DNA from: Planctomycetaceae bacterium | Lineage (GTDB): Bacteria; Planctomycetota; Planctomycetia; Pirellulales; Pirellulaceae | Reading direction: 5' to 3' | NCBI GenBank assembly: GCA_007695205.1 | Contig: REEF01000844.1 | Span: 1 to 5,858, forward strand | Length of the DNA stretch: 5,858 nucleotides | Shown here: positions 5,106 through 5,858 of the stretch, one piece after another | How the letters are laid out: the number at the start of each line of letters is the position of its first letter | Position numbering within the stretch: position 1 is the first letter of the stretch | The notes under the pieces: generated by a model | The model's input: only the letters and a program-made list of their open reading frames with translations | Told to the model about the DNA's origin: nothing | Database searches by the model: none | Made by a program: the position numbers and the translations under genes

Positions 5106-5489
5106 TTAGACGAGGGTTTGTCGTTGCGCCGCCCATTCAACCGGAAACGGCTCCAGCACCTGCGCCAACGTCACCTCCGCCCCCTGCTCCGCGTCTAGAA
5201 TCGCCTCGATGATATCGGGTGCGAGGAGCGTCAGGCGCAGGACGCGGGTCATGTAGGACGGCGCAATCCCCACCCGCTCGGCCAGTTCGGCTATCGTTGC
5301 GAACTCTCCCGATTCCAGCATCCTTTTCCACCTGAATGCACGCGCCAGCGCCTTTATCAGCGCGCTGTCGGGTTTGCGCGGATGCGCGGCGCCCTCTGGC
5401 AGTTGCATTTCCTTCCGCCCACCACGCTTCACAACGCGAAACGGAACATGAACGGTAATGATTTCGGGGATTGGCTTTGCGCGTGTCAT
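5106..5489 (-). CDS. Small helix-turn-helix protein coupled to a serine recombinase
   Basis: The protein has 127 residues and no assigned function. Residues about 65-88 (IAELAERVGIAPSYMTRVLR) fit a helix-turn-helix of the kind found in LacI or ParB/KorB-like proteins. The N-terminus has a basic stretch, FRVVKRGGRK (17-26), and the C-terminus is Leu/Pro-rich without motifs. There is no signal peptide or membrane segment. Its ATG overlaps the stop of the upstream recombinase gene by ATGA, so the two are translated together. From memory, similar small proteins often follow large serine recombinases in Alphaproteobacteria. A role as a DNA-binding accessory or regulator of the recombinase is inference. 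It is separated from the CRISPR genes by 178 nt and the tracrRNA, so a CRISPR role is not indicated. Confidence 0.8.
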   Translation of the reverse strand: MTRAKPIPEIITVHVPFRVVKRGGRKEMQLPEGAAHPRKPDSALIKALARAFRWKRMLESGEFATIAELAERVGIAPSYMTRVLRLTLLAPDIIEAILDAEQGAEVTLAQVLEPFPVEWAAQRQTLV

Positions 5490-5858
5490 GCCGCTTGCCC
5501 CAAACTGCCGCCAGTCATTTCACGTGCGACCGCGTCCAACCCATCGACACGCATGCGGACCCGCAAACTGTCGATGCCAATGTCCAAGCGCTCCACCAGC
5601 AGCGCCACGATCCGCGCCTGCTCGGCGGGGAAGAGTTCGTCCCACAGCGGGTCGAGCTGTTGCAAGGCCGCGCGGGCGTCGCCCTCGGCTATCTCACCAT
5701 CCTGCGCGCGGGCGGCCTTCCATGTACCCGCGATGATCTCCGGCTGGCGGAACACTGTGCGCAGCTGATCAATCACGGCGGCCTCGATCTCGCCGGCAGG
5801 CAAGCGGCCAATCGGACAGGATCCAGCGCCATGCTTCAGCACCGTCTGGCTCACATAG
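5486..5858 (-). CDS. Large serine recombinase (resolvase/invertase family), C-terminal part only
   Basis: Only the last 124 codons are in the window; the frame runs open to the right edge through TAT GTG AGC, so the GTG at 5854 is internal and not a start. The segment begins with what looks like the end of the zinc beta-ribbon (YVSQTVLKHGAGSCP, with its Cys). A helical region follows: EIEAAVIDQL, FRQPEIIAGTW, and LFPAEQARIVALLVERLDIG, characteristic of the C-terminal region of large serine recombinases. Such enzymes integrate, excise or invert DNA through a catalytic serine in an N-terminal domain that is not visible here. The gene overlaps the next gene by ATGA. Family assignment rests on remembered similarity. 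Whether the full gene is intact cannot be told. Confidence 0.82.
   Translation of the reverse strand, partial: YVSQTVLKHGAGSCPIGRLPAGEIEAAVIDQLRTVFRQPEIIAGTWKAARAQDGEIAEGDARAALQQLDPLWDELFPAEQARIVALLVERLDIGIDSLRVRMRVDGLDAVAREMTGGSLGQAA

Noticed and set aside
4946..5140. A 64-codon minus-strand frame in the intergenic region
   Set aside because: It overlaps the HTH gene, crosses palindromic DNA and shows no protein features.

Overview
The window is one edge of a compact type II-C CRISPR-Cas locus from an alphaproteobacterium, most likely Rhodobacteraceae (Roseobacter group). The support is high-GC coding sequence, a 1080-residue Cas9 that over most of its length resembles the Dinoroseobacter shibae Cas9 as I remember it (from memory, no search run), and a recombinase/HTH gene pair of a kind common in alphaproteobacterial genomes.

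Layout, left to right. Positions 1-127 are the end of a CRISPR array: a partial spacer, a 36-nt repeat, a 31-nt spacer and a second identical repeat. Positions 128-200 are a non-coding junction with an A7 run and a possible stem-loop. On the minus strand follow cas2 (201-545), cas1 (542-1453) and cas9 (1513-4755), transcribed cas9-cas1-cas2. There is no cas4 or csn2, which defines II-C. Upstream of cas9, on the opposite strand, lies a tracrRNA gene: anti-repeat 4837-4873, a small nexus-like hairpin, and a terminator hairpin with a T5 tract ending at 4927. Positions 4928-5105 hold no credible gene but several palindromes. Two translationally coupled minus-strand genes close the window: a small HTH protein (5106-5489) and the C-terminal part of a large serine recombinase that runs off the right edge (5486-5858).

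How the parts work together. The tracrRNA pairs with the repeat part of the crRNA along nearly the whole 36 nt, and the duplex guides Cas9, whose RuvC and HNH catalytic residues are all present. Cas1 and Cas2 insert new spacers. The orientation of anti-repeat and terminator fixes the crRNA strand as plus, so the array is transcribed towards cas2, convergent with the cas genes. Each repeat ends in an extended -10 like sequence (TGCTAAACT) with a -35 like TGGACC 16 nt upstream, the arrangement known from Neisseria II-C arrays, where every repeat starts its own crRNA.

The locus looks complete and functional. I do not see a new defence system. The points worth a second look are regulatory: promoters inside the repeats, the last repeat pointing at the cas2 3' end, the antisense relationship between the cas9 leader and the tracrRNA, and paired repeats between cas9 and tracrRNA. 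The adjacent recombinase raises the possibility of an island boundary.
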